The position numbers were made by a program, and so were the translations under genes. The notes below the pieces were generated by a model, which ran no database searches, was not told the origin of the DNA, and saw only the letters and a program-made list of their open reading frames with translations. A DNA stretch of 64,000 nt from Mucilaginibacter polytrichastri (GTDB taxonomy: Bacteria; Bacteroidota; Bacteroidia; Sphingobacteriales; Sphingobacteriaceae): contig NZ_MPPL01000001.1 of NCBI RefSeq assembly GCF_001911425.1, positions 1,883,056-1,947,055 on the forward strand, given 5' to 3'. Of the stretch, positions 1 through 8,041 are shown in pieces; position 1 is the stretch's first letter; each line of letters begins with the position of its first letter.

Positions 1-647
1 AGACACCATTAACCACCATCAAGGGCCTGGTTCAGGTTATGCAGAAGATAGTGCCGCCAGATGTGGGTGACAAGTTTAAATCCATCCTGAACAAAACGGG
101 TATCTATATCGATCGGCTAAATAACCTGATCGCAGAACTTTTGGATATGTCCCGTATACAAAGTGGCAACATCGAGTTACACAAAGAATATTTCGATTTT
201 GATAAAATTATTTACGAAACGGTAGATGTCATTCAGACCGCTACAAAATCACATGATATTGTGATAGAAGGAAGAACAGGAGAAAATGTATTGGCAGACG
301 AATCGCATATCATTCAGGTTATCAATAATCTTCTATCAAATGCGATCAAATACTCTCCGGATCAAAAAGCCGTAATTATACATCTGTCCCGCGTAAGCAA
401 TTTTCTTAAATTTTCTATTAAGGATGAAGGAGTGGGTATCAATATGGAAGATCAGAAAAAAATATTTGACCGTTTTTTCCGAGTTGGGGAGGTACAGCAA
501 AGGTTTCCGGGTATGGGTATTGGCCTGTACATCTGCGATCAGATTATCAAAAACCATGGCGGGTCTTTATGGGTAGAAAGCGAGCCGGGCAAGGGTTCTA
601 CGTTTAATTTCACACTTCCATTAGCACAGAACCATGACAGGAAATAA
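1..647 (+). CDS. Sensor histidine kinase, C-terminal part (5' end outside window)
   Basis: The reading frame is open from the window edge, so the N-terminal sensor region is missing. The first visible residues, TPLTTIKGLVQVM, look like the segment just after the phospho-accepting His of a HisKA domain. A complete HATPase_c domain follows: N box NNLLSNAIKYSP, G1 box DEGVGI, F box FDRFFR and G2 box GMGIGLYI. It should autophosphorylate and pass phosphate to the receiver protein encoded directly downstream, whose start lies inside the end of this gene (14 bp overlap). The stimulus cannot be read because the sensor part is not in the window. An internal ATG at 39 lies inside the kinase core and is not a credible start. 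Confidence 0.93.
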   Translation, partial: TPLTTIKGLVQVMQKIVPPDVGDKFKSILNKTGIYIDRLNNLIAELLDMSRIQSGNIELHKEYFDFDKIIYETVDVIQTATKSHDIVIEGRTGENVLADESHIIQVINNLLSNAIKYSPDQKAVIIHLSRVSNFLKFSIKDEGVGINMEDQKKIFDRFFRVGEVQQRFPGMGIGLYICDQIIKNHGGSLWVESEPGKGSTFNFTLPLAQNHDRK

Positions 648-999
648 AAAAATCCTCATCTGTGATGATGATGAGGGAATATTGGACATGCTTGAAATTG
701 TTTTGGAAGACTATGGATATAATGCCATTTCTGTGCGAAATAGTCTTGATTTGTATGACGTAATTGAACGGGAACAGCCTGACCTTCTTTTATTAGACCT
801 TTGGATGCCGGTTTTGTCCGGAGACCAGGTTTTAAAGACGGTACGGAAGAATCCTCAAATAGCTGAATTGCCTGTAATTGTTATCTCAGCAAGCCGGGAC
901 GGTGAAAAAATAGCTGTTAACGCGGGTGCAACTGCTTTTATGGCTAAACCTTTTGATATGGATAACCTGATCCAAAAGATCCGGCAATATTTAGTATGA
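634..999 (+). CDS. Single-domain response regulator (CheY-like receiver)
   Basis: This 121-residue protein is only a receiver domain. It has the acidic cluster DDD at 11-13, the phospho-acceptor Asp55 in LLLLDLWMP, the switch Ser85 in VIVISAS and the conserved Lys105 in MAKPF. No output domain follows before the stop, so it must act through protein contact or as a phosphate shuttle. Its start overlaps the upstream kinase by 14 bp, which implies translational coupling and a cognate pair. It faces the minus-strand Crp-type gene tail to tail. Confidence 0.93.
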   Translation: MTGNKKILICDDDEGILDMLEIVLEDYGYNAISVRNSLDLYDVIEREQPDLLLLDLWMPVLSGDQVLKTVRKNPQIAELPVIVISASRDGEKIAVNAGATAFMAKPFDMDNLIQKIRQYLV

Positions 1000-1067
1000 C
1001 AGGGAAGCAAAGCGCATAAGTTCACTAAAAGGAGATAATGAGCAAGCAAAAAATTCATTGATGCTAA

Positions 1068-1649
1068 TCAGAACTGGGTAAAAATTCTTTTACGGATGCG
1101 GCTTAGTGATTGTGGTTTTACCCCAACAAATGAGGCAATATGGTACTGGGAGATCCTTTGCTGTAAATCTGCGTGGTATTTTAAGAATCGTTCGTAACGC
1201 AATTCAGGTGTTTCCGCATATAATGCACTGATATCCTGCAACAATTTCACGAAGACCGATTCAATGGCGACCCTGCCAAAACGTTCTCCTCCTTCTACGT
1301 TGGCATAGAATAGCTGCAGATCAGCGTGCGAAATCACAAAAACGATACTATCTTCTAAAGCCTGAATGTTTTTTGACGAAGGAATCTGAGGAAGAAAACT
1401 TTCATAGTTGCATACAAATTCATTTTCCTGGGAAAAATCGTAGATATTTTCCTCTCCATCCTGATTAATATAAAACCGCATTAACCCCTTTGCCACAAAC
1501 CCTACATGCTTACAAATCCGCCCTTCTTCTAAAAAGAAGTCGCCCTTTTTATAAGTCTTTTCCTTAAACAAGGATGTCACGATATCGATTTCTGCCGGGC
1601 TTAGCGTTATCACGCTTTGTATGCTGTTCAATAAACTTTTTATCATCAT
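1068..1649 (-). CDS. Crp/Fnr-family transcriptional regulator
   Basis: The protein has an N-terminal cyclic-nucleotide-binding-type beta-barrel (about residues 15-110, including KKGDFFLEEG and FVAKGLMRFY) and a C-terminal helical region ending in a helix-turn-helix-like segment, ISQYHIASFVGVKPQSLSRI. This is the usual form of short Bacteroidota Crp/Fnr regulators of about 190 residues. The ATG at 1649 is preferred because the longer frame to 1679 adds ten residues (MYFWFHPVQI) not expected of the family; the ATG at 1646 is also possible. It is the last gene of a minus-strand set with the NIPSNAP-like and DUF4267 genes and may regulate them. The ligand is unknown. Confidence 0.85.
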   Translation of the reverse strand: MMIKSLLNSIQSVITLSPAEIDIVTSLFKEKTYKKGDFFLEEGRICKHVGFVAKGLMRFYINQDGEENIYDFSQENEFVCNYESFLPQIPSSKNIQALEDSIVFVISHADLQLFYANVEGGERFGRVAIESVFVKLLQDISALYAETPELRYERFLKYHADLQQRISQYHIASFVGVKPQSLSRIRKRIFTQF

Positions 1650-1752
1650 AATTTGAACTGGATGAAACCAAAAATACACAACATGTGGGCACGTTGTGTA
1701 TTAAATTCTGCTTCAAAAAACCATTAGCTGGCCAACCTTAACATTTTAGTTT

Positions 1753-2028
1753 CTACTTAATAATTTTGTTCCGATCAAAACCTGCCGTATCGTCCGTAAA
1801 TTGAGGGCTTTTCATGTAGCGTTCGGTCATCCCGTCTACATCAGCATTGTCCGGAAAAGATACAAGGGCGATAACCTGGTTGGCTACACCGGGTGTATTG
1901 CCGATCCAAACCCCTTTAACCTCGAAGCCAAATTTTGGAAGGTTTATCCTGTGTTTAGACCAATGGTCTTTAAAATAATGTGCTGCTGTTTCCTTGTCTA
2001 CAAGGGTATAAATTCTTAATTGTTCCAT
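1753..2028 (-). CDS. NIPSNAP-like small protein
   Basis: A 91-residue soluble protein with the pattern of a NIPSNAP/dimeric alpha-beta-barrel domain: an N-terminal strand MEQLRIYTL, the central segment FEVKGVWIG, and VIALVSFPD followed by a helix with MKSPQF. Such domains dimerise, but they have no single known reaction. It starts 11 bp after the upstream DUF4267 gene ends, so the two are almost surely co-transcribed, and the Crp-type regulator follows downstream. Family assignment is by residue pattern only. Confidence 0.65.
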   Translation of the reverse strand: MEQLRIYTLVDKETAAHYFKDHWSKHRINLPKFGFEVKGVWIGNTPGVANQVIALVSFPDNADVDGMTERYMKSPQFTDDTAGFDRNKIIK

Positions 2029-2039
2029 GATGTTGATTC

Positions 2040-2438
2040 TTATTTTGATGGTTGTTTTAATTGAGGTTTAGCGGTCAATAACAGTATGCCGATTACCGAA
2101 CAAATGATAGTCGCTACAATATGCGGTATCGCCTGCTGCACACTAGTATAACTTTTGCTGAGTACAGTAATCATATCGGAAACCGGGATGATGCTTGCTA
2201 CTGTCAGCATCACGCCCAGGGCCCGGCGTTCCTTCATCAATACCAAAGCACACAACAAGATTCCGGAAAATATATCCCTGATACCTTTGATGTGATGAAA
2301 AGAATAGTCGGCATTTGAATTAAAGCGGATGCCGAATGCGGCTGTTGCTACTTGAGGAGAGAAAAAAAAGCGGGCTCCCAAGAACACCATTCCCAGGCCG
2401 AGTACAAATGCGATAGCATAAGAAATTTTCGTTGTCAT
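2040..2438 (-). CDS. DUF4267 small integral membrane protein
   Basis: A 132-residue hydrophobic protein with about four membrane segments: ISYAIAFVLGLGMVFLGA, IFSGILLCALVLM, LGVMLTVASIIPVSDMITVL and IVATIICSVIGILLL. The loop FHHIKGIRDIFSG after the first segment is typical of DUF4267 proteins. No function is established for the family. It is the first gene of a minus-strand trio with the NIPSNAP-like protein and the Crp-type regulator, and a -7 element lies just upstream. Confidence 0.75.
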   Translation of the reverse strand: MTTKISYAIAFVLGLGMVFLGARFFFSPQVATAAFGIRFNSNADYSFHHIKGIRDIFSGILLCALVLMKERRALGVMLTVASIIPVSDMITVLSKSYTSVQQAIPHIVATIICSVIGILLLTAKPQLKQPSK

Positions 2439-2463
2439 GATATTTTGTTTTTAAATGTTGATA

Positions 2464-2471
2464 CAAAATTA
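2464..2471 (-). promoter_or_regulatory. -7 element for the DUF4267-NIPSNAP-Crp operon
   Basis: On the minus strand this reads TAATTTTG, a full match to the Bacteroidota -7 consensus TAnnTTTG, 25 nt before the DUF4267 start. No TTG was found at the expected -33 spacing, so the promoter may need an activator. Confidence 0.45.
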
Positions 2472-2825
2472 TCCCTGCAGCAGCGGGCGTTCATGCACCT
2501 GGGTTAACAAATCAATTTTGCTTAGAAATTTTTTATGGTTAAGGCTCGGTGATTGCCAGTTTACATCAACAAATTCCGACAATTAGCCGTCTAAAAGTCG
2601 CTAATACCGGGGAATTGCAAGAAAAATGCTGTCTAAAAATTGCAGGAACTTGAGCTAAATGGAATGGAAAAACGCTCTGCAATCCATGCAAAACCGGTCA
2701 CCGCTGAATATGAACTTACCGCATACGGAAACACACACTCAAGCCTGTTATCAATGTAATTGTATCCGAGGGAAACGAGAACTTCTATTTGGACCGAAAG
2801 CTCAGTGATCATTTAGGGGTTATCG
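2472..2825. other. Intergenic spacer between divergent units
   Basis: This AT-rich spacer separates the minus-strand DUF4267 operon from the plus-strand sulfide operon. No open frame in it resembles a protein, and no RNA gene was recognised. Short TGT/ACA half-motifs occur that could be Crp/Fnr contacts, but no clear palindrome was found. Confidence 0.4.
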
Positions 2826-2833
2826 TATCTTTG
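2826..2833 (+). promoter_or_regulatory. -7 element of the Crp/Fnr regulator of the sulfide operon
   Basis: TATCTTTG matches TAnnTTTG and ends 4 nt before the ATG at 2838, so the transcript would be leaderless or nearly so. No TTG lies at the usual -33 distance. Confidence 0.4.
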
Positions 2834-2837
2834 TTTA

Positions 2838-3446
2838 ATGAAACTATTCGGAGCAATTTTAGAAGAAGAGCTGCGGGCCAGCAGCCAGCTGAAGACCCTT
2901 GCGGCTGAAACAGTACTGATGCAAACGAATAGTTATATACGCTCCATTCCGGTTGTGCTTTCGGGCAGTATGCGGGTGATGCGCGAGGATGAAGATGGCC
3001 GTGAGATCTTACTTTATTACATCAAACCAGGTGAAAGCTGTATCATGTCTTTTTTAGCCGGAATTCACGAAGATACCAGCAAGGTGAGACTGGTCGTAGA
3101 AGAAGATGCCGAAGTGCTGATGTTACCCGTTGCTAAAGCCAGTGAATGGATTAAAACATATCCTGAATGGGCGGAATTCATTTTTAAACTTTATCACAAA
3201 CGTTTCGAGGAACTGCTTGATGTGATCAATGCAGTCGCCTTCCAGAAATTAGATGACCGCATTTTTACCCTGTTAAAAAGAAAAGCAAGTGTTTATGGAT
3301 CGAATGAGTTCAGCATTACTCATCAACAGCTGGCCGAAGAATTGGGCACTACCCGCGAAGTCGTTTCCCGGTTACTCAAGCAGATGGAAAAACAACAACT
3401 CATTACTTTATCCAGAAATAAAATCACATTAAATACTGCTCTGTAA
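2838..3446 (+). CDS. Crp/Fnr-family regulator of the sulfide/thiosulfate operon
   Basis: A 202-residue regulator with a cNMP-binding-type sensor barrel (about 20-120) and a C-terminal winged helix. The recognition region LAEELGTTREVVSRLLKQMEK (about 165-185) is a textbook Crp/Fnr helix-turn-helix. The gene is first in line before TauE, two YeeE-type proteins and a persulfide dioxygenase, an arrangement in which a Crp-type protein commonly senses sulfur or oxidative stress. The sensor lacks an Fnr-type N-terminal Cys cluster but contains one Cys in PGESCIMSF, which could be redox or persulfide responsive; that last point is inference. Confidence 0.88.
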   Translation: MKLFGAILEEELRASSQLKTLAAETVLMQTNSYIRSIPVVLSGSMRVMREDEDGREILLYYIKPGESCIMSFLAGIHEDTSKVRLVVEEDAEVLMLPVAKASEWIKTYPEWAEFIFKLYHKRFEELLDVINAVAFQKLDDRIFTLLKRKASVYGSNEFSITHQQLAEELGTTREVVSRLLKQMEKQQLITLSRNKITLNTAL

Positions 3447-3465
3447 CATAGGTCACCAAATTACA
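3442..3465. promoter_or_regulatory. Candidate Crp/Fnr operator before TauE
   Basis: TGTAA at 3442-3446 and TTACA at 3461-3465 form a perfect inverted repeat with a 14-nt centre. It sits 13 nt upstream of the TauE -7 element and overlaps the stop codon of the regulator gene. The spacing is longer than the classic Crp site (TGTGA-N6-TCACA), so this is tentative. Confidence 0.3.
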
Positions 3466-3478
3466 TATTAGCCGCTCC

Positions 3479-3486
3479 TACATTTG
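3479..3486 (+). promoter_or_regulatory. -7 element for the TauE-YeeE-persulfide dioxygenase genes
   Basis: TACATTTG is a full match to TAnnTTTG and lies 17 nt before the GTG start of TauE. It suggests an internal promoter that would let the transport and oxidation genes be expressed apart from the regulator. Confidence 0.5.
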
Positions 3487-3503
3487 TTTTATAAATAAAA
3501 CAA

Positions 3504-4292
3504 GTGGAAATAGCAGGATATTTAGCAGCAATATTGATAGGTTTATCATTAGGATTGATTGGCGGCGGCGGCTCAATACTAACCGTCCCGATCTTAGTTT
3601 ACTTTTTCAGGCTCGATCCTGTTATAGCCACAACCTATTCGCTGTTTGTAGTAGGGTTAACCAGCTCGGCAGGCGCGATAAGCCATTACAGAAAAGGTAA
3701 TGTCAACTTTAAAATAGCTTTTATATTTGGCATCCCGTCATTAATAGCCGTATTTATTATGCGTAAGTGGGTGATGCCTGCTATGCCGCATCATTTGCTC
3801 ATAATTGGTTCGTTTGAACTCACTAAGCCTGTATTATTAATGCTTGTTTTCGCCGTTTTGATGCAGGCAGCTTCCATTTCTATGATTAGAAAGAGCAAAG
3901 AAATTTTAGTTTCCGGTTCTCAATTTAGCTATACCAAATTGGTTATCCAAAGTATTGTAGTTGGCATTATCACCGGTTTTGTAGGTGTAGGTGGTGGGTT
4001 TTTAATTATCCCATCATTGGTATTGTTTGCCCTTTTACCGATGAAAAAAGCGGTGGGCACATCCTTAATGGTCATGACCATTAGTTCCCTGCTTGGCGTA
4101 TTGGGTGATGTAAGCAGTAATGTATCAATAGATTACCATTTTTTAATGCTGTTTTCTGCATTTGCGATAGCTGGAATTATTGCAGGAAGTTATTTGACTA
4201 AATACATTGCCGACACTAAATTAAAACCCGCTTTTGGATTGTTCGTATTGTTTATGGGCATTTTTGTTTTGATCACGACTTTAACTAAATAA
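3504..4292 (+). CDS. TauE/SafE-family sulfite/anion exporter
   Basis: A 262-residue membrane protein with about eight hydrophobic segments in two similar halves. Each half carries the family's glycine-rich loop: [17 protein letters not shown] near residue 16 and [17 protein letters not shown] near 155. TauE/SafE proteins move small sulfur-containing anions, and here the likely cargo is sulfite or thiosulfate made by the downstream persulfide dioxygenase. The start codon is GTG: the frame begins with [13 protein letters not shown], already the first membrane helix, so no later start fits. Only 1 nt separates its stop from the next ATG. Confidence 0.9.
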   Translation: MEIAGYLAAILIGLSLGLIGGGGSILTVPILVYFFRLDPVIATTYSLFVVGLTSSAGAISHYRKGNVNFKIAFIFGIPSLIAVFIMRKWVMPAMPHHLLIIGSFELTKPVLLMLVFAVLMQAASISMIRKSKEILVSGSQFSYTKLVIQSIVVGIITGFVGVGGGFLIIPSLVLFALLPMKKAVGTSLMVMTISSLLGVLGDVSSNVSIDYHFLMLFSAFAIAGIIAGSYLTKYIADTKLKPAFGLFVLFMGIFVLITTLTK

Positions 4293-4293
4293 T

Positions 4294-4854
4294 ATGGATT
4301 TAATAAGACAACCCTGGCCCTGGTATGTAGCTGGCCCGCTGATCGGCCTGATCGTACCCGCCTTGTTGCTGCTGGGCAATAAGGCCTTCGGTATATCTTC
4401 GTCGCTACGGCATATTTGCGCAGCCTGCGTCCCTGCCAATATTTCTTTCTTTAAATACGACTGGAAAAAGGAAAAATGGAATCTTTTTTTTGCAGCCGGA
4501 ATTATTATAGGCGGCTTTATCGCCACCTCTTTTCTTTCAAATCCGGGGCAGGTTAATATCAATACACATACAACAGCACTGTTACAGCAGGAAGGTGTTA
4601 AAGATTTTAGCGGCCTGTTGCCGCAGGATATATTTAGCTTTCGTCAGCTTTTTACCCTTCGTGGATTTGTTTTTATGGTTGTGGGCGGCTTCCTGGTAGG
4701 TTTTGGAACTCGGTATGCGGGTGGTTGTACTTCAGGTCATGCCATTATGGGGATATCTTCTTTGCAGTGGCCATCCTTAGTGGCTACCTCTTGTTTTATG
4801 ATCGGCGGATTTGTAATGACCTGGTTTATTTTACCTTATCTATTAGAGTTATGA
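4294..4854 (+). CDS. YeeE/YedE-family sulfur-compound transporter, first half
   Basis: A 186-residue membrane protein of the YeeE/YedE (Sulf_transp) family. The conserved motif [18 protein letters not shown] (about 145-162) holds the Cys that relays thiosulfate-type sulfur through YeeE channels. A second Cys pair, CAAC, occurs near residue 42. It is about half the length of full YeeE, and the next gene encodes a second half-size member, so the two probably pair. Its stop overlaps the next start (ATGA). Confidence 0.88.
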   Translation: MDLIRQPWPWYVAGPLIGLIVPALLLLGNKAFGISSSLRHICAACVPANISFFKYDWKKEKWNLFFAAGIIIGGFIATSFLSNPGQVNINTHTTALLQQEGVKDFSGLLPQDIFSFRQLFTLRGFVFMVVGGFLVGFGTRYAGGCTSGHAIMGISSLQWPSLVATSCFMIGGFVMTWFILPYLLEL

Positions 4855-5261
4855 AAAATATAAAATTCCTGATTTTGGGTTTGCTTTTCGGTATTATCCT
4901 CGTCAAATCACAGGTGATCTCCTGGTTTAGAATACAGGAAATGTTCCGCTTGCAAGCCTTTCATATGTATGGCATTATCGGCAGTGCGATAGTAATTGGC
5001 ATCATTTCCATCCAACTCATCAAACGGTTTCAGTTAAAGACCATACATGGCGAGCAAACTGTTATCCCTGATAAAACATTCCATTGGGGCAACGTATATG
5101 GCGGGTTGATATTTGGCTGTGGCTGGGCGATCACCGGTGCGTGCCCAGGTCCGCTTTTTGCACAGATCGGTAGTGGTGTTTTGGTAACTATTGTGACGCT
5201 GCTGAGCGCCATAGCCGGAACCTGGATATATGGTTTAATAAGAGAAAAATTACCTCATTAA
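4851..5261 (+). CDS. YeeE/YedE-family transporter, second half (DUF6691-like)
   Basis: A 136-residue protein with about four membrane segments and the motif GLIFGCGWAITGACPGPLFAQIG, whose two Cys match the conserved Cys of YeeE half-proteins. The ATG at 4851 is chosen because it overlaps the upstream stop in an ATGA arrangement; a longer frame from 4725 runs through the preceding gene and has no family similarity. With the preceding half-transporter it likely builds one thiosulfate/persulfide-type sulfur channel. Confidence 0.88.
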   Translation: MKNIKFLILGLLFGIILVKSQVISWFRIQEMFRLQAFHMYGIIGSAIVIGIISIQLIKRFQLKTIHGEQTVIPDKTFHWGNVYGGLIFGCGWAITGACPGPLFAQIGSGVLVTIVTLLSAIAGTWIYGLIREKLPH

Positions 5262-5274
5262 TTAAAATAGCTAA

Positions 5275-6612
5275 ATGGAGATCGAACAATTTGAAGATAA
5301 GAGTTTATCACATTATTCCTATGCGATCTTAAGTGAGTGCTTTAAAGAAATGGTAGTGATAGATCCTGCAAGGGATATTAAGCCTTATTTAGCATTCGCA
5401 GAAAAGCATGATGCAACTATAATTGGTGTGATTGAAACACATCCTCACGCTGATTTTGTAAGCGGACATTTAGAATTGCATCAAACAACAGGCGCTACTA
5501 TTTATTGCGCTGCATTAGTTGGCGCTGTTTATCTGCATCAGGCTTTTGATGACGGTGATGTGATAAATTTGGGCAAAACCACCCTAAAAGCGTTAAACAC
5601 ACCAGGCCATTCTCCCGATAGTGTTTCTGTTGTATTAGAGCACGATGGTAAAGATAAAGCGGTATTTACAGGTGATACTTTATTTATAGGCGATTGCGGC
5701 AGGCCTGATCTGCGTGAAAAGGCAGGTAATCTGACCGCTATGCGAGAAGAATTAGCGGCTAAAATGTACCACTCACTGCGGGATAAATTAATGATGCTGA
5801 ACAACGATGTGATTGTTTACCCAACGCATGGGGCAGGTACACTTTGCGGAAAAGCCTTAAGTGAAGCCAATAGCAGCACTATTGGCGCTGAAAAACTTAG
5901 CAACTGGTCTTTGCAAAGTATTACTGAAGCGGAGTTTATAACTAAGCTTTTGCAGGATCAGCCTTTTGTGCCAAAATATTTCCCGTTTGATGTGGAAATA
6001 AATAAGCACGGCGCAGGTAACCTGGCACAAGCAATTGCAAATATTCCTGTTGGCCGAGTTACTAAATTAAACAGCAGTATCTACATCATTGATACACGGG
6101 CTGAAAAAGAATTTAAAAAAGGGCATCTCCCGCTATCTATCAACCTGCAAAATGGCGACAAATTTGAAACCTGGCTGGGAAGCATTGTTGCACCGGAAGA
6201 GGCTTTCTACCTGGTTGCAGAAAATGAGGAAATACTTGCAAGCCTGATTTTGCGCTGCGGAAAAATTGGGTATGAGCATTTTATTGAGCGGGCATTTGTT
6301 TTTCAGGCAGGAACTGAAGTGATGGATGCCTTTGACATAGATTGGTTTTTAATGAAAAAAACGGATTATACTATCGTTGACATTAGGAATAACGGAGAAG
6401 TAAAGGAACATCCGATATTTGAAAATGCGATTAATATACCCCTGCCGGAACTGCGGGAGAGATTGTCTGAAATACCGTTTAATAAACCAATTGTTATACA
6501 TTGTGCCGGTGGTTATCGTAGCGCCGCAGGCAGCAGCATACTGCAATCTGTTTTTGCAGAACAAACAAAAGTTTATGATTTCGGGGTAGCCATTAAAACA
6601 CTATTAAAATAG
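5275..6612 (+). CDS. Persulfide dioxygenase (ETHE1-like MBL) fused to two rhodanese domains
   Basis: Residues 1-240 form a metallo-beta-lactamase-fold domain with THPHAD (55-60), His65, His112 (TPGHS), Asp134 (FTGDT) and His185 (PTHGAG), as in ETHE1-type persulfide dioxygenases that oxidise glutathione persulfide to sulfite. A first rhodanese-like domain (about 255-345) lacks a Cys in the active-site loop (FYLVAENEE) and is probably inactive. The second (about 360-440) has Cys410 in HCAGGYRS. Linking both activities would let sulfite and persulfide be turned into thiosulfate. It is the last gene of the operon, 13 bp after the YeeE half-transporter. Confidence 0.92.
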   Translation: MEIEQFEDKSLSHYSYAILSECFKEMVVIDPARDIKPYLAFAEKHDATIIGVIETHPHADFVSGHLELHQTTGATIYCAALVGAVYLHQAFDDGDVINLGKTTLKALNTPGHSPDSVSVVLEHDGKDKAVFTGDTLFIGDCGRPDLREKAGNLTAMREELAAKMYHSLRDKLMMLNNDVIVYPTHGAGTLCGKALSEANSSTIGAEKLSNWSLQSITEAEFITKLLQDQPFVPKYFPFDVEINKHGAGNLAQAIANIPVGRVTKLNSSIYIIDTRAEKEFKKGHLPLSINLQNGDKFETWLGSIVAPEEAFYLVAENEEILASLILRCGKIGYEHFIERAFVFQAGTEVMDAFDIDWFLMKKTDYTIVDIRNNGEVKEHPIFENAINIPLPELRERLSEIPFNKPIVIHCAGGYRSAAGSSILQSVFAEQTKVYDFGVAIKTLLK

Positions 6613-7367
6613 CGCAAAATGAACGCAAGGTGTAGATAGGTAACGACGGAGATGCTCAATATTTAATTGCTTTTTCCCTTGTGAACCACACAAGAGAACA
6701 GTATAGAATATTTGTGGGATCTTTAGCAAACGTATAATGTTGAATTTCCTGGCTTCAATCCTGGCTAGTTCATCTTTAGTTAAGTACTCCCGTTCTACCT
6801 TATTAAACTTCAACTGGTAAGCATGGAAAGGGTCCATCATCTGCGTTTTGCTTTGAATACTCCACCACAACTGGCGCAACAGGGGCGATAGCCTGGTATT
6901 GCAGCTGGTAAATTGGCCTGGCCTGGCTGTAATAGCCATTGATGCAAATGTAATAAGATATGATGGCCAGCGCTGCGTAGCTATACCAATCAGTTTTATA
7001 AGTTATTCCACCATTGATAACTTCCAGGATCTTGAATGCAAACAAAATAAAGCGCCTATATTTCCTAAAGATAACTAAACGCTGAAAATTGTGGTTTTAA
7101 AACATGGCATTTATTGTAGGTTAAGATTTTATGGGTAGCTGGGCATTTAAGTAAATAGTGAATTTGCGTAGTTTTAAAATGGCGATACCATTTACATCGT
7201 ATCCTTCTGCGCTGTGGCATTTCCCATTGTGCGGGATTTAAAAGTAGACCGGAAAGCATTTGATAAGATTATTCAGGCGGATTTATAGTATTTTGAGGCA
7301 AGTATTACTGATTCCAAATTTACTTCCGTCGGTGTTTTTTGTTCCTTTCTGTAAAACCACCATTAGT
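6613..7367. other. Decayed intergenic region containing an integrase remnant
   Basis: There is no intact gene here. Minus-strand frames of 60-110 codons are broken relative to one another. One segment matches tyrosine recombinases and is listed separately. The rest carries no recognisable protein, RNA gene or terminal repeat. It looks like an old mobile-element scar between the sulfide operon and the idi cluster. Confidence 0.5.
6685..6837 (-). pseudogene. Tyrosine recombinase (Bacteroidota phage-type integrase) remnant
   Basis: The minus-strand frame contains DPFHAYQLKFNKVERE, then YLTKDELARIEARKF, then IIRLLKIPQIFYTVLL. In intact Bacteroidota integrases this is the linker and the start of the catalytic domain (…NPF..YK.K…R.YLT.EEL..IE…F…RL..VRDIFLF…TGL). 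Homology ends abruptly after VLLCG, where TGL and the catalytic Arg should follow, and neither the N-terminal arm-binding domain nor the HxxR…Y part exists in any frame. This is a dead fragment of about 50 codons. Confidence 0.6.
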
Positions 7368-7368
7368 A

Positions 7369-7618
7369 TTAGTTTGGATTGGAGATGTCTACAATGTGGT
7401 TGCGGATAATTTGGCGCATCACTTTTTCCTGATCCATCTTTCTCAGGAAACTGTTGAAGTCTGCTCCGGTAGGGAATTCTCTTCGAATCATTTCTTTGCG
7501 ATGGGCAAAATCATAGATGTCTGTTAGAGTGCATTGCCAACTAGATTGCTCGTCTTGAAGAATTCATCTATTCACTAGAAATCATCTGTAACAAACTAAC
7601 TGCTTTTGAAAGCTCCAT
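7369..7618 (-). pseudogene. Broken coding remnant of unknown family
   Basis: Two minus-strand frames appear to belong together: a start MELSKAVSLLQMISSE followed by a stop, then, one frame over, a run that includes LTDIYDFAHRKEMIRREF and MDQEKVMRQIIRNHIVDIS before a stop at 7369. The second part has codon use and amphipathic character typical of real protein but no start codon. I do not recognise the family. With the nearby integrase scar it probably belongs to a lost mobile element. Confidence 0.3.
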
Positions 7619-7867
7619 AAACCAAGTTATAAACTTCGTGAAAACTAAGCAAACACAGGCAAAGGTTTTATCCGGGTAAAGCTTAACTTCAACATATTGA
7701 AGCTGGTATAAACAGGCTATAATGCCTGCTAATTTTTGTTTCGATTCTTAGAAATTACCTTAGCAGTAGCCAATTCAAGCTTTAAATTTATACCATAACT
7801 TACTAATAACATTGGCCCGTCAAGGCATTCTTATAATTTATAATCTTTATTAATTAGTACAATATTA

Positions 7868-7889
7868 TACCAATTAATAATTATTGGTA
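7868..7889. promoter_or_regulatory. Palindromic operator upstream of idi
   Basis: Perfect 7-bp arms TACCAAT (7868-7874) and ATTGGTA (7883-7889) flank an AT-only 8-nt centre. The site ends 10 nt before a -7 element, covering where RNA polymerase would contact -33. A MarR-family gene closes the downstream cluster and MarR dimers bind palindromes of about this size, so it is the likely ligand (inference). Confidence 0.5.
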
Positions 7890-7899
7890 CGTTATTGCA

Positions 7900-7907
7900 T
7901 ATTTTTG
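7900..7907 (+). promoter_or_regulatory. -7 element of the idi cluster
   Basis: TATTTTTG matches TAnnTTTG. The leader to the idi start is about 130 nt. It contains a small inverted repeat, ATCCGG (7997-8002) with CCGGAT (8018-8023), that could fold just before the start codon. Confidence 0.45.
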
Positions 7908-8041
7908 TTATAGAAATTAAATAATGATAAAAGCAGTTATCGGACAATTTAAAAGCTTGTAGCGATGCTAACTGACAGAATAATTTTTAACCATTTATCC
8001 GGGTTAGCTGTAATGAGCCGGATGAATTAATAACTAAATAA

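Noticed and set aside
4725..4850. Extended start of the second YeeE half-transporter
   Set aside because: It is antiphase translation of the preceding gene; the ATGA overlap at 4851 is the natural start.
7065..7259. 64-codon minus-strand frame in the decayed patch
   Set aside because: Composition looks random and it does not join to the integrase remnant in any frame.
7339..7527. 62-codon plus-strand frame
   Set aside because: The opposite strand has more protein-like sequence (broken remnant 7369-7618); this frame is its shadow.
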